This document shows positions 7,799 through 15,397 of a stretch of DNA of 64,000 nucleotides, piece after piece. Within the stretch, counting starts at the first letter, position 1. The number at the start of each line of letters is the position of its first letter. Made by a program: the position numbers and the translations under genes. This DNA is from Epilithonimonas hispanica. GTDB lineage: Bacteria > Bacteroidota > Bacteroidia > Flavobacteriales > Weeksellaceae. The notes under the pieces are model-generated. The model did no database searches, was not told the DNA's origin, and saw nothing but the letters and a program-made list of their open reading frames with translations. The stretch covers positions 53,530-117,529 of the forward strand of contig NZ_QNUG01000008.1 in NCBI RefSeq assembly GCF_003385395.1. The letters are read 5' to 3'.

Positions 7799-8896
7799 AT
7801 GAAAATCAAAGAATTTATAAATGAATTTGAAAAAATAATTCCGGCAAGACAAGCGGAAGATTTTGATAATGTTGGTTTGCTTTGCGGAAATCCTGATAGA
7901 GAAATTTCAGGAGTTTTAATTTCTCACGATGCTTTAGAAGCCGTAGTTGATGAAGCTATTGAAAAGAATCTCAATTTTATATTTTGCTTTCACCCAATTA
8001 TTTTTTCTGGATTAAAATCAATTACTGGAAAAAATTATGTTGAAAGAGCAGTTCTGAAAGCTTTGGAAAATAAAATTGCAATCTATGCGATTCATACAGC
8101 ATTTGATAATGATTATTTTGGGGTTAATTATAAAATCTGTGAAGTTCTTGGATTGAAGAATCAGCAAATATTAATACCAAAACAAAATCAATTAAAAAAA
8201 CTGGAAGTTTATGTTCCTGTTGATTCCGCTGAAAATTTGAAAAATGCTTTGTTCGAAGCTGGAGCTGGAAATATTGGTTTTTATGACGAATGTAGTTTTT
8301 CAATCAACGGAAACGGAACTTTTCGACCTTTAGAAGGCTCAAATCCCGTAACCGGAACTCAAAATGAAAGAGAAAACGCCAATGAAGTCTTACTTTCTGT
8401 GATTTTCGAAGATTATAAAAAACATCAGATTCTCTTTGCGATGAAACAAAATCATCCTTACGAAGAAGTGGCTTATCAATTAATTTCTCTCGAAAACGAA
8501 AATCAATATACAGGTTTGGGAAGATTTGGAGATTTGGAAACGGAAATGGATGAAACTGATTTTCTAAAATTCGTTAAAGAAAAATTTAATCTTAATATTA
8601 TCAGACACAATTCTTTAACTCAAAAAAAAATCAAAAGAGTAGGTGTATTAGGCGGAAGTGGAGCAAGTGGAATTAAGTCCGCAATATCAGCAAAATGTGA
8701 TGCTTATTTGACCGGCGATGTAAAATATCACGATTTCTTTTCAGCGGAAGATAAAATGCTGATTTGCGATATTGGACATTTTGAATCAGAACAATTTGTA
8801 ACTCAACAATTATTTGAAATTTTGTCCGAAAAATTCACTACATTTGCAATCGCTAAAACGACAATAAAAACAAATCCTGTTAATTATTTTATATAG
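7799..8896 (+). CDS. Nif3-like dinuclear metal centre protein (with inserted PII/CutA-like domain)
   Basis: A 365-residue Nif3/YbgI-family protein, the long form: N-terminal half 'FDNVGLLCGNP' and 'FHPIIFSGLKS'; an inserted ferredoxin-like domain about 135-240 with 'NHPYEEVAY'; C-terminal half 'GVLGGSGASG', 'AYLTGDVKYHD' and 'DIGHFESE'. Some relatives act as GTP cyclohydrolase I type 2 or with NIF3 partners; the physiological function is unsettled. The usual HH metal pair before P-I-F is Phe-His here, so one ligand may be lost. It precedes the DUF164 gene by two bases, a common flavobacterial pairing. Confidence 0.9.
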   Translation: MKIKEFINEFEKIIPARQAEDFDNVGLLCGNPDREISGVLISHDALEAVVDEAIEKNLNFIFCFHPIIFSGLKSITGKNYVERAVLKALENKIAIYAIHTAFDNDYFGVNYKICEVLGLKNQQILIPKQNQLKKLEVYVPVDSAENLKNALFEAGAGNIGFYDECSFSINGNGTFRPLEGSNPVTGTQNERENANEVLLSVIFEDYKKHQILFAMKQNHPYEEVAYQLISLENENQYTGLGRFGDLETEMDETDFLKFVKEKFNLNIIRHNSLTQKKIKRVGVLGGSGASGIKSAISAKCDAYLTGDVKYHDFFSAEDKMLICDIGHFESEQFVTQQLFEILSEKFTTFAIAKTTIKTNPVNYFI

Positions 8897-8898
8897 AT

Positions 8899-9675
8899 AT
8901 GGCTAAAGTAAACGAAATTTCTGTTGAAGAAAAATTAAGAGCTCTTTACGATTTGCAAATCATCGATTCCCGTTTGGATGAGATTCGCAATACAAGAGGC
9001 GAGTTGCCGATTGAAGTAGAAGATCTTGAGATAGAAATTGAAGGTCTTGAAAAAAGAGCCCAAAAATTCGAAACTGAAATTGCTGAGCAAAATGCTGAAA
9101 TCAACAGCAAAAAAGACTTGATTAAACAAGCTCAATCTCTTATTGATAAATATAAAACACAGCAAGATAACGTTAGAAATAACAAAGAATTCGAAGCTTT
9201 ATCAAAAGAGGTAGAATATCAGGAATTGGAAATTCAGTTAGCTGAAAAAAGAATCAGAGAATTCGGTGGAAAAATCGACCACAAAAAAGAAACTTTGTCT
9301 GATTTGAATGCTAAAATCGAGGAGTTGAAAAACCACTTGAACCACAAGAAAAACGAATTGGATAATTTGATTTCTGAAACTCAGAAAGAAGAAGATTATC
9401 TATTGGAAAAATCTAAGGAATTTGCAGAAAAAATCGACGATAGATTGTTAGCTTCTTACCAAAGAATCCGTCAAGGTTCATCAACAGGTCTTGCAGTTGT
9501 AGGATTGGAAAGAGGTGCACCAAAAGGTTCTTTCTTCACGATTCCACCACAAAAGCAAATGGAAATTGCTCAGAGAAAGAAAATCATTATCGATGAGCAT
9601 TCTGGAAAAATCTTGGTAGATGACGAGTTGGTAAACGAAGAAACTGCTAAAATGGAAGATATTATCAAGTTCTAA
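8899..9675 (+). CDS. DUF164/C4-type zinc-ribbon family coiled-coil protein lacking the zinc cysteines
   Basis: A 258-residue protein that is mostly an antiparallel coiled coil (about 10-190, rich in Glu/Lys heptads) with a C-terminal domain. The family normally ends in a zinc ribbon with two CxxC pairs around 'G.F..IPPQ.Q.EI' and 'CGRIL'. Here the positions read 'GAPKGSFFTIPPQKQMEIAQ' and 'DEHSGKILVD', so the fold signature remains but no cysteine does. It lies two bases after the Nif3-like gene and was likely translated with it. Proposed roles in the family (nucleic-acid binding, flagellar chaperone-like) do not transfer with confidence. Confidence 0.85.
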   Translation: MAKVNEISVEEKLRALYDLQIIDSRLDEIRNTRGELPIEVEDLEIEIEGLEKRAQKFETEIAEQNAEINSKKDLIKQAQSLIDKYKTQQDNVRNNKEFEALSKEVEYQELEIQLAEKRIREFGGKIDHKKETLSDLNAKIEELKNHLNHKKNELDNLISETQKEEDYLLEKSKEFAEKIDDRLLASYQRIRQGSSTGLAVVGLERGAPKGSFFTIPPQKQMEIAQRKKIIIDEHSGKILVDDELVNEETAKMEDIIKF

Positions 9676-9700
9676 TCAGAATTTGATTTTGATAAATAAC

Positions 9701-9733
9701 AAAAGAGACCTGAAAATCAGGTCTCTTTTCAGT
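9701..9733 (+). terminator. Terminator between DUF164 and DUF2807 genes (possibly bidirectional)
   Basis: Stem AAAAGAGACCTGA (9701-9713) pairs with TCAGGTCTCTTTT (9717-9729) around a 3-nt loop. T-rich on both strands, so it can end the rightward Nif3-DUF164 transcript and the leftward DUF2807 transcript. Confidence 0.85.
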
Positions 9734-9750
9734 TTGAGAAAATAATATAA

Positions 9751-10566
9751 TTACCGGATATTAATAGAACCGGAGCTGCTTTCGTTTTTGGTTATTTTGT
9801 TCAAGTCGCCTCTTTTCACAACATTGATATCTCCGCTGGAAGATGCACTTGCTGTCAAACTATTACGAACACCAATTGTAATGTCAGCTGAAGAAGAACT
9901 TGTAAGAACCGCGCTGATTGCTGTTAGATTTTCAGCCTTGATATCTCCTGATGAAGAAGCTTGTGCGCTCACATTGTCAACTTTTCCTTTGATATTGATT
10001 CCACCTGATGAAGAAGTTTGAAGATTAAGACTTCTAGCCATAATTTCTCCGTTGAAATCTCCACTGCTGGAAGCTTGGATATTCACTTTATCACCATTAA
10101 TGTTTCCTTTGATATTTCCAGAACTTGAAACTTTTACATCAAGGTCCGAGAATTTGAAATCATCTTTCAAAACAATGCTTCCACTTGAGTTGGCAACTAA
10201 TCCTTCAAAATCTTTTGCATAAACTTTAATTTTGATTCTGTCGGTTGATATATTCAGTTTACCTTCAGATTGGATTTTTACCTGAACTTTTCTTCCTTCT
10301 TGCTTTACAACTACATATTGCATTAGGTCAGAAGGTGCGTAAACAACAATTTTTTCTTCACTGGATTTATAAACTTCTGCGCTCAGAGAAGTCGAAATCT
10401 GCAATTCGTCAAAGTCAACCGAATAAGATTTCTCAATCACTTCACCTTTTCCGGAATCTGATAATAGGTGAGAAAACATCACATCATTGGAACCGTTTTT
10501 GGTTTGTATGCAAGAAAAATTGGTAACCGATGCCAAAAGAACTAGGGATAAAAGTTTTATTTTCAT
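9751..10566 (-). CDS. GIN (DUF2807) domain lipoprotein
   Basis: A 271-residue putative lipoprotein: signal MKIKLLSLVLLASVTNFSC with lipobox cysteine about residue 19. A head-GIN right-handed beta-helix domain follows, with many Ser-Ser-Gly/Ser-Ser-Gly-Asp repeats (KVSSSGNIKG, QASSSGDFNG, QTSSSGGINI). The domain is widespread in Bacteroidota envelopes and may be an adhesin; its function is unproven. It is transcribed opposite to its neighbours. A second, much more divergent GIN lipoprotein lies at 17.3 kb. Confidence 0.88.
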   Translation of the reverse strand: MKIKLLSLVLLASVTNFSCIQTKNGSNDVMFSHLLSDSGKGEVIEKSYSVDFDELQISTSLSAEVYKSSEEKIVVYAPSDLMQYVVVKQEGRKVQVKIQSEGKLNISTDRIKIKVYAKDFEGLVANSSGSIVLKDDFKFSDLDVKVSSSGNIKGNINGDKVNIQASSSGDFNGEIMARSLNLQTSSSGGINIKGKVDNVSAQASSSGDIKAENLTAISAVLTSSSSADITIGVRNSLTASASSSGDINVVKRGDLNKITKNESSSGSINIR

Positions 10567-10701
10567 AAGAATAATTTTTTATAGTTTTGATTTGTTAATT
10601 AATATGACAATTGAAAAGTTGTTTTCATTACATCAAAAAATAAAATTTTTCATTTTAATTAATTTTCTAAATTTACATCATTAAAAATAAAACAATTCTT
10701 T

Positions 10702-11193
10702 ATGAAAAATATATTATTCGCATTCGTTTTGATTGGTTTGTCTGTTTCCGCATTTGCGCAATCTGGCCCACCGGCTGGTGATGCAAAAGTAGGAGAGTTC
10801 TACGGTCAGGATGTTTCTTTAAAAGCCGTTAAAAAAGCCATTTCTACGGATAAACTTAATAAAGAATTGAAAGCAACTCCAAAAATCGCTAAAACTTCCG
10901 TGAAAGGAAAAGTGACCGGCGTTTGTCCTAAAAAAGGATGTTGGGTAAGTATTGCAACCGATTCTGGCGAATCTTTTTTCGTTAAGATGAAAGATTACGC
11001 ATTCTTCGTTCCAACGGCTTTGGAAGGTAAAACTGTTGTGTTGGAAGGCAGTGCAGAAAGCAAAACCACTTCTGTAAAAGAATTACAACATTACGCAGAA
11101 GATGCTAAAAAACCACAAGCAGAAATAGATGCTATTACAGAACCGAAAACTGAAACAAGATTTTTGGCAAGCGCTATCAAAGTTGTAGAATAA
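10702..11193 (+). CDS. DUF4920 domain exported protein
   Basis: A 163-residue protein with a cleavable Sec signal (cut after SAFA, about residue 19) and a DUF4920 domain: 'GEFYGQDVSLKAVKKAI' near the N-terminus, 'VKGKVTGVCPKKGCWVSI' with two cysteines four residues apart, 'FFVKMKDYAFFVP', and 'KTVVLEGSAE'. The domain has an OB-like pattern and is common in Flavobacteriia. A periplasmic redox or metal role is suggested by the cysteine pair but not shown. Monocistronic, followed by a terminator. Confidence 0.85.
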   Translation: MKNILFAFVLIGLSVSAFAQSGPPAGDAKVGEFYGQDVSLKAVKKAISTDKLNKELKATPKIAKTSVKGKVTGVCPKKGCWVSIATDSGESFFVKMKDYAFFVPTALEGKTVVLEGSAESKTTSVKELQHYAEDAKKPQAEIDAITEPKTETRFLASAIKVVE

Positions 11194-11214
11194 TTTGATT
11201 ACAATATAATTTAT

Positions 11215-11242
11215 AAGCTCTGGATTTTTCCGGAGCTTTTTT
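11215..11242 (+). terminator. Terminator after the DUF4920 gene
   Basis: Stem AAGCTCTGG (11215-11223) with CCGGAGCTT (11230-11238; one G-T pair), 6-nt loop and six T. Confidence 0.85.
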
Positions 11243-11246
11243 ATTT

Positions 11247-11400
11247 GGGCGTAACCCTTTGTTTTTCCAAAACATTGGTAAGAAAAATCAAAATTAGCCA
11301 TAGAAAAACAAGCGGGTCGGGCTATCCGCTCATATCTTTTTTGCCCAAGCTTTTCCCAAATCAAAAAAAGGATAACCGCTACTATCCCTTACGCAATGGC
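11247..11400. repeat. Intergenic palindromic repeat element (flavobacterial dispersed type)
   Basis: A GC-rich island in the AT-rich 449-bp gap before menB. It is bounded by GCGTAA (11249-11254) and its complement TTACGC (11389-11394). Inside are 'CGGGCTATCCGCT' and 'GGATAACCGCTACTATCCC', which partly mirror each other around a run of T and a run of A. From memory, this pattern recurs in intergenic DNA of Chryseobacterium and relatives. The left end appears to carry about 50 bp of extra AT-rich sequence. No protein is encoded; the rest of the gap (11401-11642) shows nothing recognisable. Confidence 0.6.
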
Positions 11401-11642
11401 AGAAGATTCACACTTTTCTAGAGGTAACTTTTCTCAATTTGAATCAATTAATTTCTTTGCTGAGTTTTACGCCTTTGCGAACCTTGTAATATTCTCAATA
11501 ATTTCAAAAAATCTTTGCAAACTTTGTGTTTATAAAAGAAATAGAGATATAGATTTTGAAAATAATTATCCTATTCTCATTTGCATAATTCTTTTGAAAC
11601 CCCATCAATTCTGCTTATATTTACACTCTAAATTTTCAAAAA

Positions 11643-12479
11643 ATGGCAGACTGGAAAACCGTCAAAGAATACGAAGATATTACCTATAAAAAATCAAATG
11701 GTGTAGCAAGAATCGCTATCAACAGACCAGAAGTCAGAAACGCTTTCCGACCAAAAACAACCTCAGAATTATACGATGCTTTTTATGACGCTTACGAGGA
11801 TTCATCAATCGGAGTTGTTTTATTAACAGGCGAAGGGCCAAGTCCAAAAGACGGTGGTCACGCTTTTTGCAGCGGAGGCGACCAAAAAGCTCGCGGACAT
11901 CAAGGTTACGTTGGCGAAGACGGAAGACATCGTTTGAATATTTTAGAAGTTCAACGTTTGATTCGTTTTATGCCAAAAGCTGTAATTGCTGTAGTTAATG
12001 GTTGGGCAGTTGGCGGTGGGCATTCACTTCACGTGGTTTGCGATTTGACTTTGGCGAGTGAAGAACACGCTATTTTTAAACAAACCGATGCAGATGTAAC
12101 AAGCTTTGACGGAGGTTATGGTTCTGCTTATTTGGCGAAAATGGTTGGTCAGAAAAAAGCCAGAGAAATTTTCTTTTTAGGAAGAAACTATTCAGCAAAG
12201 GAAGCTGAAGCAATGGGAATGGTAAACGCCGTAATTCCTCATGCTGAATTAGAAGATACAGCTTACGAATGGGCTCAGGAAATTCTTGCTAAATCTCCAA
12301 CATCAATCAGAATGCTAAAATTTGCAATGAATTTAACAGACGACGGAATGGTTGGTCAACAGATTTTTGCAGGCGAAGCAACACGTTTGGCTTATATGAC
12401 AGAAGAAGCAAAAGAAGGTAGAAATGCTTTCTTAGAAAAACGTAAGCCTAACTTTGGTGATGACCAGTGGATTTCTTGA
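11643..12479 (+). CDS. menB: 1,4-dihydroxy-2-naphthoyl-CoA synthase
   Basis: A 278-residue crotonase-fold enzyme that closes the second ring of menaquinone from o-succinylbenzoyl-CoA. Visible are 'NRPEVRNAFRPKT', the CoA-binding loop 'AFCSGGDQKARG', the oxyanion-hole segment 'VVNGWAVGGGHSLH', 'DADVTSFDGGYGSAYLA' and the C-terminal 'EKRKPNF' that is characteristic of MenB. The protein is cytoplasmic. menA follows 99 bp downstream on the same strand, so the two pathway steps are clustered. Confidence 0.96.
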   Translation: MADWKTVKEYEDITYKKSNGVARIAINRPEVRNAFRPKTTSELYDAFYDAYEDSSIGVVLLTGEGPSPKDGGHAFCSGGDQKARGHQGYVGEDGRHRLNILEVQRLIRFMPKAVIAVVNGWAVGGGHSLHVVCDLTLASEEHAIFKQTDADVTSFDGGYGSAYLAKMVGQKKAREIFFLGRNYSAKEAEAMGMVNAVIPHAELEDTAYEWAQEILAKSPTSIRMLKFAMNLTDDGMVGQQIFAGEATRLAYMTEEAKEGRNAFLEKRKPNFGDDQWIS

Positions 12480-12536
12480 TATTTTACATTGTCAAAAGTA
12501 CAAAGCAAAAGGTATTTATAAACTTCAAACAAAAAA

Positions 12537-12557
12537 GTACATTGTACGTTGTACATT
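12537..12557. repeat. Three tandem heptamers between menB and menA
   Basis: GTACATT, GTACGTT and GTACATT follow each other directly, then TTACTTTT. Together with AAAAGTAC just before, the block 12533-12565 forms an imperfect inverted repeat. It lies 22 bp before the menA start and could fold in the menB-menA transcript. Confidence 0.55.
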
Positions 12558-12578
12558 TTACTTTTCACAAAAAAATAA

Positions 12579-13508
12579 ATGAAACATTGGATACAAGCTG
12601 CAAGGCTTAGAACGTTACCACTTTCACTCAGTGGGATTATTATGGGAGCTTTCATTGCAAAATGGAGACTTTCTCAAGAAGGTGGAATTTGGGATTGGAG
12701 AATTTTCGTTTTGGCGCTTCTCGTAACATTATTTTATCAAGTCCTTTCCAACTTTGCCAACGATTATGGCGATGGTGTAAAAGGAACAGACAAAAATAGA
12801 ATTGGAGAAGCAGAAAGTAGAGCAGTAGCTTCAGGGAAAATTACTGCAACTCAAATGAGAAATGCTGTTATTTTGCTTTCTATTTTATCATTTGTAGCAA
12901 CAGTTGCTTTACTATATGTTGCTTTTTATCCTACAAATATTAGAGAATTCTGGATTTTTATCGGATTAGGAATTGCTTGTATTTTGGCGGCAATTGGATA
13001 TACAGTTGGGAAAAAACCATACGGATATATGGGATTGGGCGATATTTTTGTCTTTATTTTTTTCGGATTGGTTTCGGTTTGTGGAAGTTATTTTCTGTTT
13101 ACCAAATCATTTGATTATGATATTTTAATTCCAGCTTCAGCAATTGGAATGTTGAGTATGGCAGTTCTTAATCTGAACAATATGAGAGACATCGTAAATG
13201 ATGAATTGTCTGGCAAAAAAACTTTAGCACTGAGATTAGGATTTAAGAAGGCGATGGTTTATGAGATTATTTTGTTGCAACTTCCAATCTTGCTGATGCT
13301 AGCTTTTTTAATGTACAACGGATTTCAGGAAAAAGGTCTTTATTATCCATTTATCGTGATGATTCTGATATTTCCTTTTATGAAATTACGAAGAACAATT
13401 ATGAAAATTCAAGAGCCAAAATTGCTTGACCCATTCTTAAAGCAAGTTGGAATCTTAACTTTTATGATGGCTGTTTTGACCGCTGTCGGACTTAATTTTG
13501 TTAATTAA
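12579..13508 (+). CDS. menA: 1,4-dihydroxy-2-naphthoate polyprenyltransferase
   Basis: A 309-residue UbiA-family membrane enzyme with about eight or nine helices. The first Asp-rich motif is 'NFANDYGDGVKGTD' and the second is 'NLNNMRDIVNDELSGKKT'; both bind the Mg-diphosphate of the prenyl donor. It attaches the isoprenoid tail to DHNA to give demethylmenaquinone in the inner membrane. The start 'MKHWIQAARLRTLPLS' is the usual one. It follows menB and precedes a metallo-beta-lactamase-fold gene by 15 bp. Confidence 0.95.
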   Translation: MKHWIQAARLRTLPLSLSGIIMGAFIAKWRLSQEGGIWDWRIFVLALLVTLFYQVLSNFANDYGDGVKGTDKNRIGEAESRAVASGKITATQMRNAVILLSILSFVATVALLYVAFYPTNIREFWIFIGLGIACILAAIGYTVGKKPYGYMGLGDIFVFIFFGLVSVCGSYFLFTKSFDYDILIPASAIGMLSMAVLNLNNMRDIVNDELSGKKTLALRLGFKKAMVYEIILLQLPILLMLAFLMYNGFQEKGLYYPFIVMILIFPFMKLRRTIMKIQEPKLLDPFLKQVGILTFMMAVLTAVGLNFVN

Positions 13509-13523
13509 TAAATCAAATAAAAA

Positions 13524-14207
13524 ATGAAAATAAAATTCTTAGGACAAAACTGTTTTTTGTTCACATACAACGGTATAACAATCCTTTCTGACCCTTTTTA
13601 CAACTATCAGAAAGCGCAATCCGGTTTTGATATCACGGCTCAGAAAATCGATTATGTTTTGATTACGCACGCGCACGGCGACCACACTGCAGATGTGAAA
13701 GAAGTTCTTGAAAATCATCCTGAAGCGACTTTAATTGGTCAGCCTGAGATTTGCGGATACTTTGGACATTCTAATAATATCGATCTCAATTTTGGAGGTT
13801 CTGCAAAATTGGAAGGTTTGAAGATTTCTATGGTTCCTGCATTACATACAAGTTCTTTTCCAGACGGTTCTTACGGCGGATTGGCTTCTGGATACATCTT
13901 TAGATTTGCAGATGGAAGAAATCTTTATTTGGCCGGAGATACGGGTGTAACAGCAGAAATGAGCTTGTTTCCACAGGTCTTTGGAAAGTTGGATTTGTCA
14001 ATTCTTCCGGTTGGAAAACATTACACAATGTGTCCTAGAAAGGCAGCTTTCGCAGCATCAGAATTATTGAAAACACCAAAAGTAATCGGATGTCATTTCG
14101 ATACTTTTCCACCGATTGAAATTAATCACGAAGAGGCTAAAAAGCATTTCTCTGATAAAAACATCGAGTTTTCTTTACCAAAATTAGGAGAGGAGTTCGA
14201 ATTCTAA
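13524..14207 (+). CDS. UPF0173 metal-dependent hydrolase (metallo-beta-lactamase fold)
   Basis: A 227-residue cytoplasmic protein with the metallo-beta-lactamase motif 'ITHAHGDHT' (HxHxDH), a further 'PALHTSSFPDG', 'YLAGDTGVTAEM' with the bridging Asp, and 'VIGCHFDTFP' as final His. This matches the UPF0173 family, whose substrate is unknown. It starts 15 bp after menA and is probably in the men transcript, though a direct role in menaquinone synthesis is not established. Confidence 0.9.
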   Translation: MKIKFLGQNCFLFTYNGITILSDPFYNYQKAQSGFDITAQKIDYVLITHAHGDHTADVKEVLENHPEATLIGQPEICGYFGHSNNIDLNFGGSAKLEGLKISMVPALHTSSFPDGSYGGLASGYIFRFADGRNLYLAGDTGVTAEMSLFPQVFGKLDLSILPVGKHYTMCPRKAAFAASELLKTPKVIGCHFDTFPPIEINHEEAKKHFSDKNIEFSLPKLGEEFEF

Positions 14208-14214
14208 CAAAAAA

Positions 14215-14263
14215 TTAAGAGATTAAGTCAATTCAAAATCTTGAAGATGACTTAATCTCTTAA
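14215..14263 (-). terminator. 16-bp hairpin between the UPF0173 gene and the SRP RNA gene
   Basis: A perfect 16-bp inverted repeat (TTAAGAGATTAAGTCA at 14215-14230; its complement at 14248-14263) with a 17-nt loop. Read on the minus strand it is followed by TTTTTT, so it best fits termination of leftward transcription from the SRP RNA gene. On the plus strand no T-run follows. Confidence 0.7.
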
Positions 14264-14280
14264 CCTATAGAAATAAAAAA

Positions 14281-14374
14281 TGGCAAGCTACCTAAATCAC
14301 ACCGCTACAACCGATTACCTTTGCTGCGTTCCCACCCTGGAGGATTCTCAGGAGCTGGTTGTTTAGGACTTGCC
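14281..14374 (-). ncRNA. ffs: Small bacterial signal recognition particle RNA (4.5S type)
   Basis: On the minus strand the RNA starts GGCAAGTCC and ends GCTTGCCA, closing the main stem. The conserved apical domain reads CCAGGGTGGGAACGCAGCAA, matching the Ffh-binding core (CAGG...GGAA...AGCA). The arms CAACC and GGTTG support a long hairpin. Length is about 94 nt, typical for small SRP RNA. With Ffh it targets membrane proteins to the Sec system. A strong promoter lies immediately upstream and a U-run follows the stem. Confidence 0.93.
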
Positions 14375-14378
14375 GGTG

Positions 14379-14409
14379 CAAAGATAGGAAAATATTGCAA
14401 TTTCAAAAA
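14379..14409 (-). promoter_or_regulatory. Bacteroidota promoter of the SRP RNA gene
   Basis: On the minus strand, TTTTTG, 17 bp, then TATCTTTG (-7 element, 14379-14386). The predicted transcription start falls about five bases on, at the first G of the RNA (near 14374). This is an almost ideal TTG...TAnnTTTG promoter. Confidence 0.85.
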
Positions 14410-14520
14410 CAGAATTAATGAAAAATCCTTTAACTATCGATATAATTGAGGTTAATAAATTGATTGTTAAGGACAAAATTTTTCATTTTTTTAATTAATT
14501 AAGTATCAAAATTTAGATTT

Positions 14521-15108
14521 ATGACAAAAAACCCGATAGCTTTTGGCTTTGGTTTGTACGCAATCACTATGTTTTTATTCTTCGTAGTGTATTATTTTTT
14601 CGCAGGACCAGATTATTTCAATATATCGATTAATGTTAATGCGTTTGGATTGACTTTCATTTACAGTTTAATGGGGTTTCTTTCTGTTTATTATCTGAGA
14701 AAGAATATTGGAGAAATCACTTATCCTCAGGCATTTAAACAGATTTTCGTGACATTATTTGTTGGCGGTTTTCTATCTTTTATGTCGATTTTTTTGTTTC
14801 TTAATTATGTTGATACAGATGCCAGAGATATGCTGAATCATCAACATATTGAATCAGAATTGACAAAGTTGGATGAGTCTTACAATAAGCAAATCAAAGA
14901 GATAAATCCAAAAGACACGGAAAAAATTAAAAGCTTGAATGATGAGTACAAAAAAATGAGCATCGGTATCAATGGCGCCAAAAAGCAAAATATTAATTAT
15001 TTTTCATTCAGTTTTTTGTCTGCTATTTTTGGAGGCGTTTTACTATTTTATTTACTTTTGTCCATCGTAATTGCAGGATTTTTGAAAAACAAAAAACGCT
15101 ACGAATAG
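14521..15108 (+). CDS. DUF4199 domain membrane protein
   Basis: A 195-residue inner-membrane protein with four predicted helices: about 7-28, 38-58, 73-95 and 160-185. Between helices 3 and 4 is a charged, helical loop (about 98-150; 'ELTKLDESYNKQIKEI'). The pattern and the start 'NPIAFGFGLYAITM' match DUF4199, common in Bacteroidota and often next to GT2 glycosyltransferase genes, as here (GT2 at 15.8 kb, separated by the PIN module). Function unknown. The 5' gap 14410-14520 shows only AT-rich sequence. Confidence 0.83.
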   Translation: MTKNPIAFGFGLYAITMFLFFVVYYFFAGPDYFNISINVNAFGLTFIYSLMGFLSVYYLRKNIGEITYPQAFKQIFVTLFVGGFLSFMSIFLFLNYVDTDARDMLNHQHIESELTKLDESYNKQIKEINPKDTEKIKSLNDEYKKMSIGINGAKKQNINYFSFSFLSAIFGGVLLFYLLLSIVIAGFLKNKKRYE

Positions 15109-15109
15109 T

Positions 15110-15150
15110 TTGGTATCAATTTTATACGTATCTTTACTAAAATAATACGT
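15110..15150 (+). promoter_or_regulatory. Promoter and ATACGT repeats of the PIN toxin-antitoxin module
   Basis: TTG (15110-15112), 16 bp, then TATCTTTA (15129-15136), one base off the -7 consensus. ATACGT occurs at 15124-15129, overlapping the -7, and at 15145-15150, overlapping the start region; the copies are 21 bp apart. The first copy is part of the palindrome ATACGTAT. This could serve antitoxin autoregulation. Confidence 0.5.
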
Positions 15151-15397
15151 GATGACAACAAAATTGACTTTGACTGTGGAAAAATCAGTTATAGAAAAAG
15201 CAAAAAAATACGCTAAAGGAACACAGAGAAGCCTTTCTGAGATGGTTCAGAAATATTTGGAATCTTTGGTTGAAGAATCCGATAAAAGTGAACTTTCGCC
15301 CAAAATCAAAAAGCTAGCCGGTAGTTTGAAACTTCCTGAAAATTTTGATTATGATAAAGCATTAGATGATTATTATAAAGAAAAATATGATTTATAA
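15149..15397 (+). CDS. DUF6364-like (VapB-type) antitoxin
   Basis: An 82-residue protein with N-terminal ribbon-helix-helix-like sequence ('TTKLTLTVEKSVIEKAKKYAKGTQRSLSEMVQKYL') and an acidic/aromatic tail that would wrap the toxin ('LPENFDYDKALDDYYKEKYDL'). This matches DUF6364 antitoxins partnered with PIN toxins. Start may be GTG 15149 or the next codon ATG 15152; I favour 15152. Its stop overlaps the toxin start (TAATG), so the pair is translationally coupled. Confidence 0.85.
   Translation: MMTTKLTLTVEKSVIEKAKKYAKGTQRSLSEMVQKYLESLVEESDKSELSPKIKKLAGSLKLPENFDYDKALDDYYKEKYDL

Noticed and set aside
11396..11689. 97-codon plus-strand open frame running into menB
   Set aside because: It starts at the end of the repeat element, overlaps the menB start in another frame and has no protein-like pattern.
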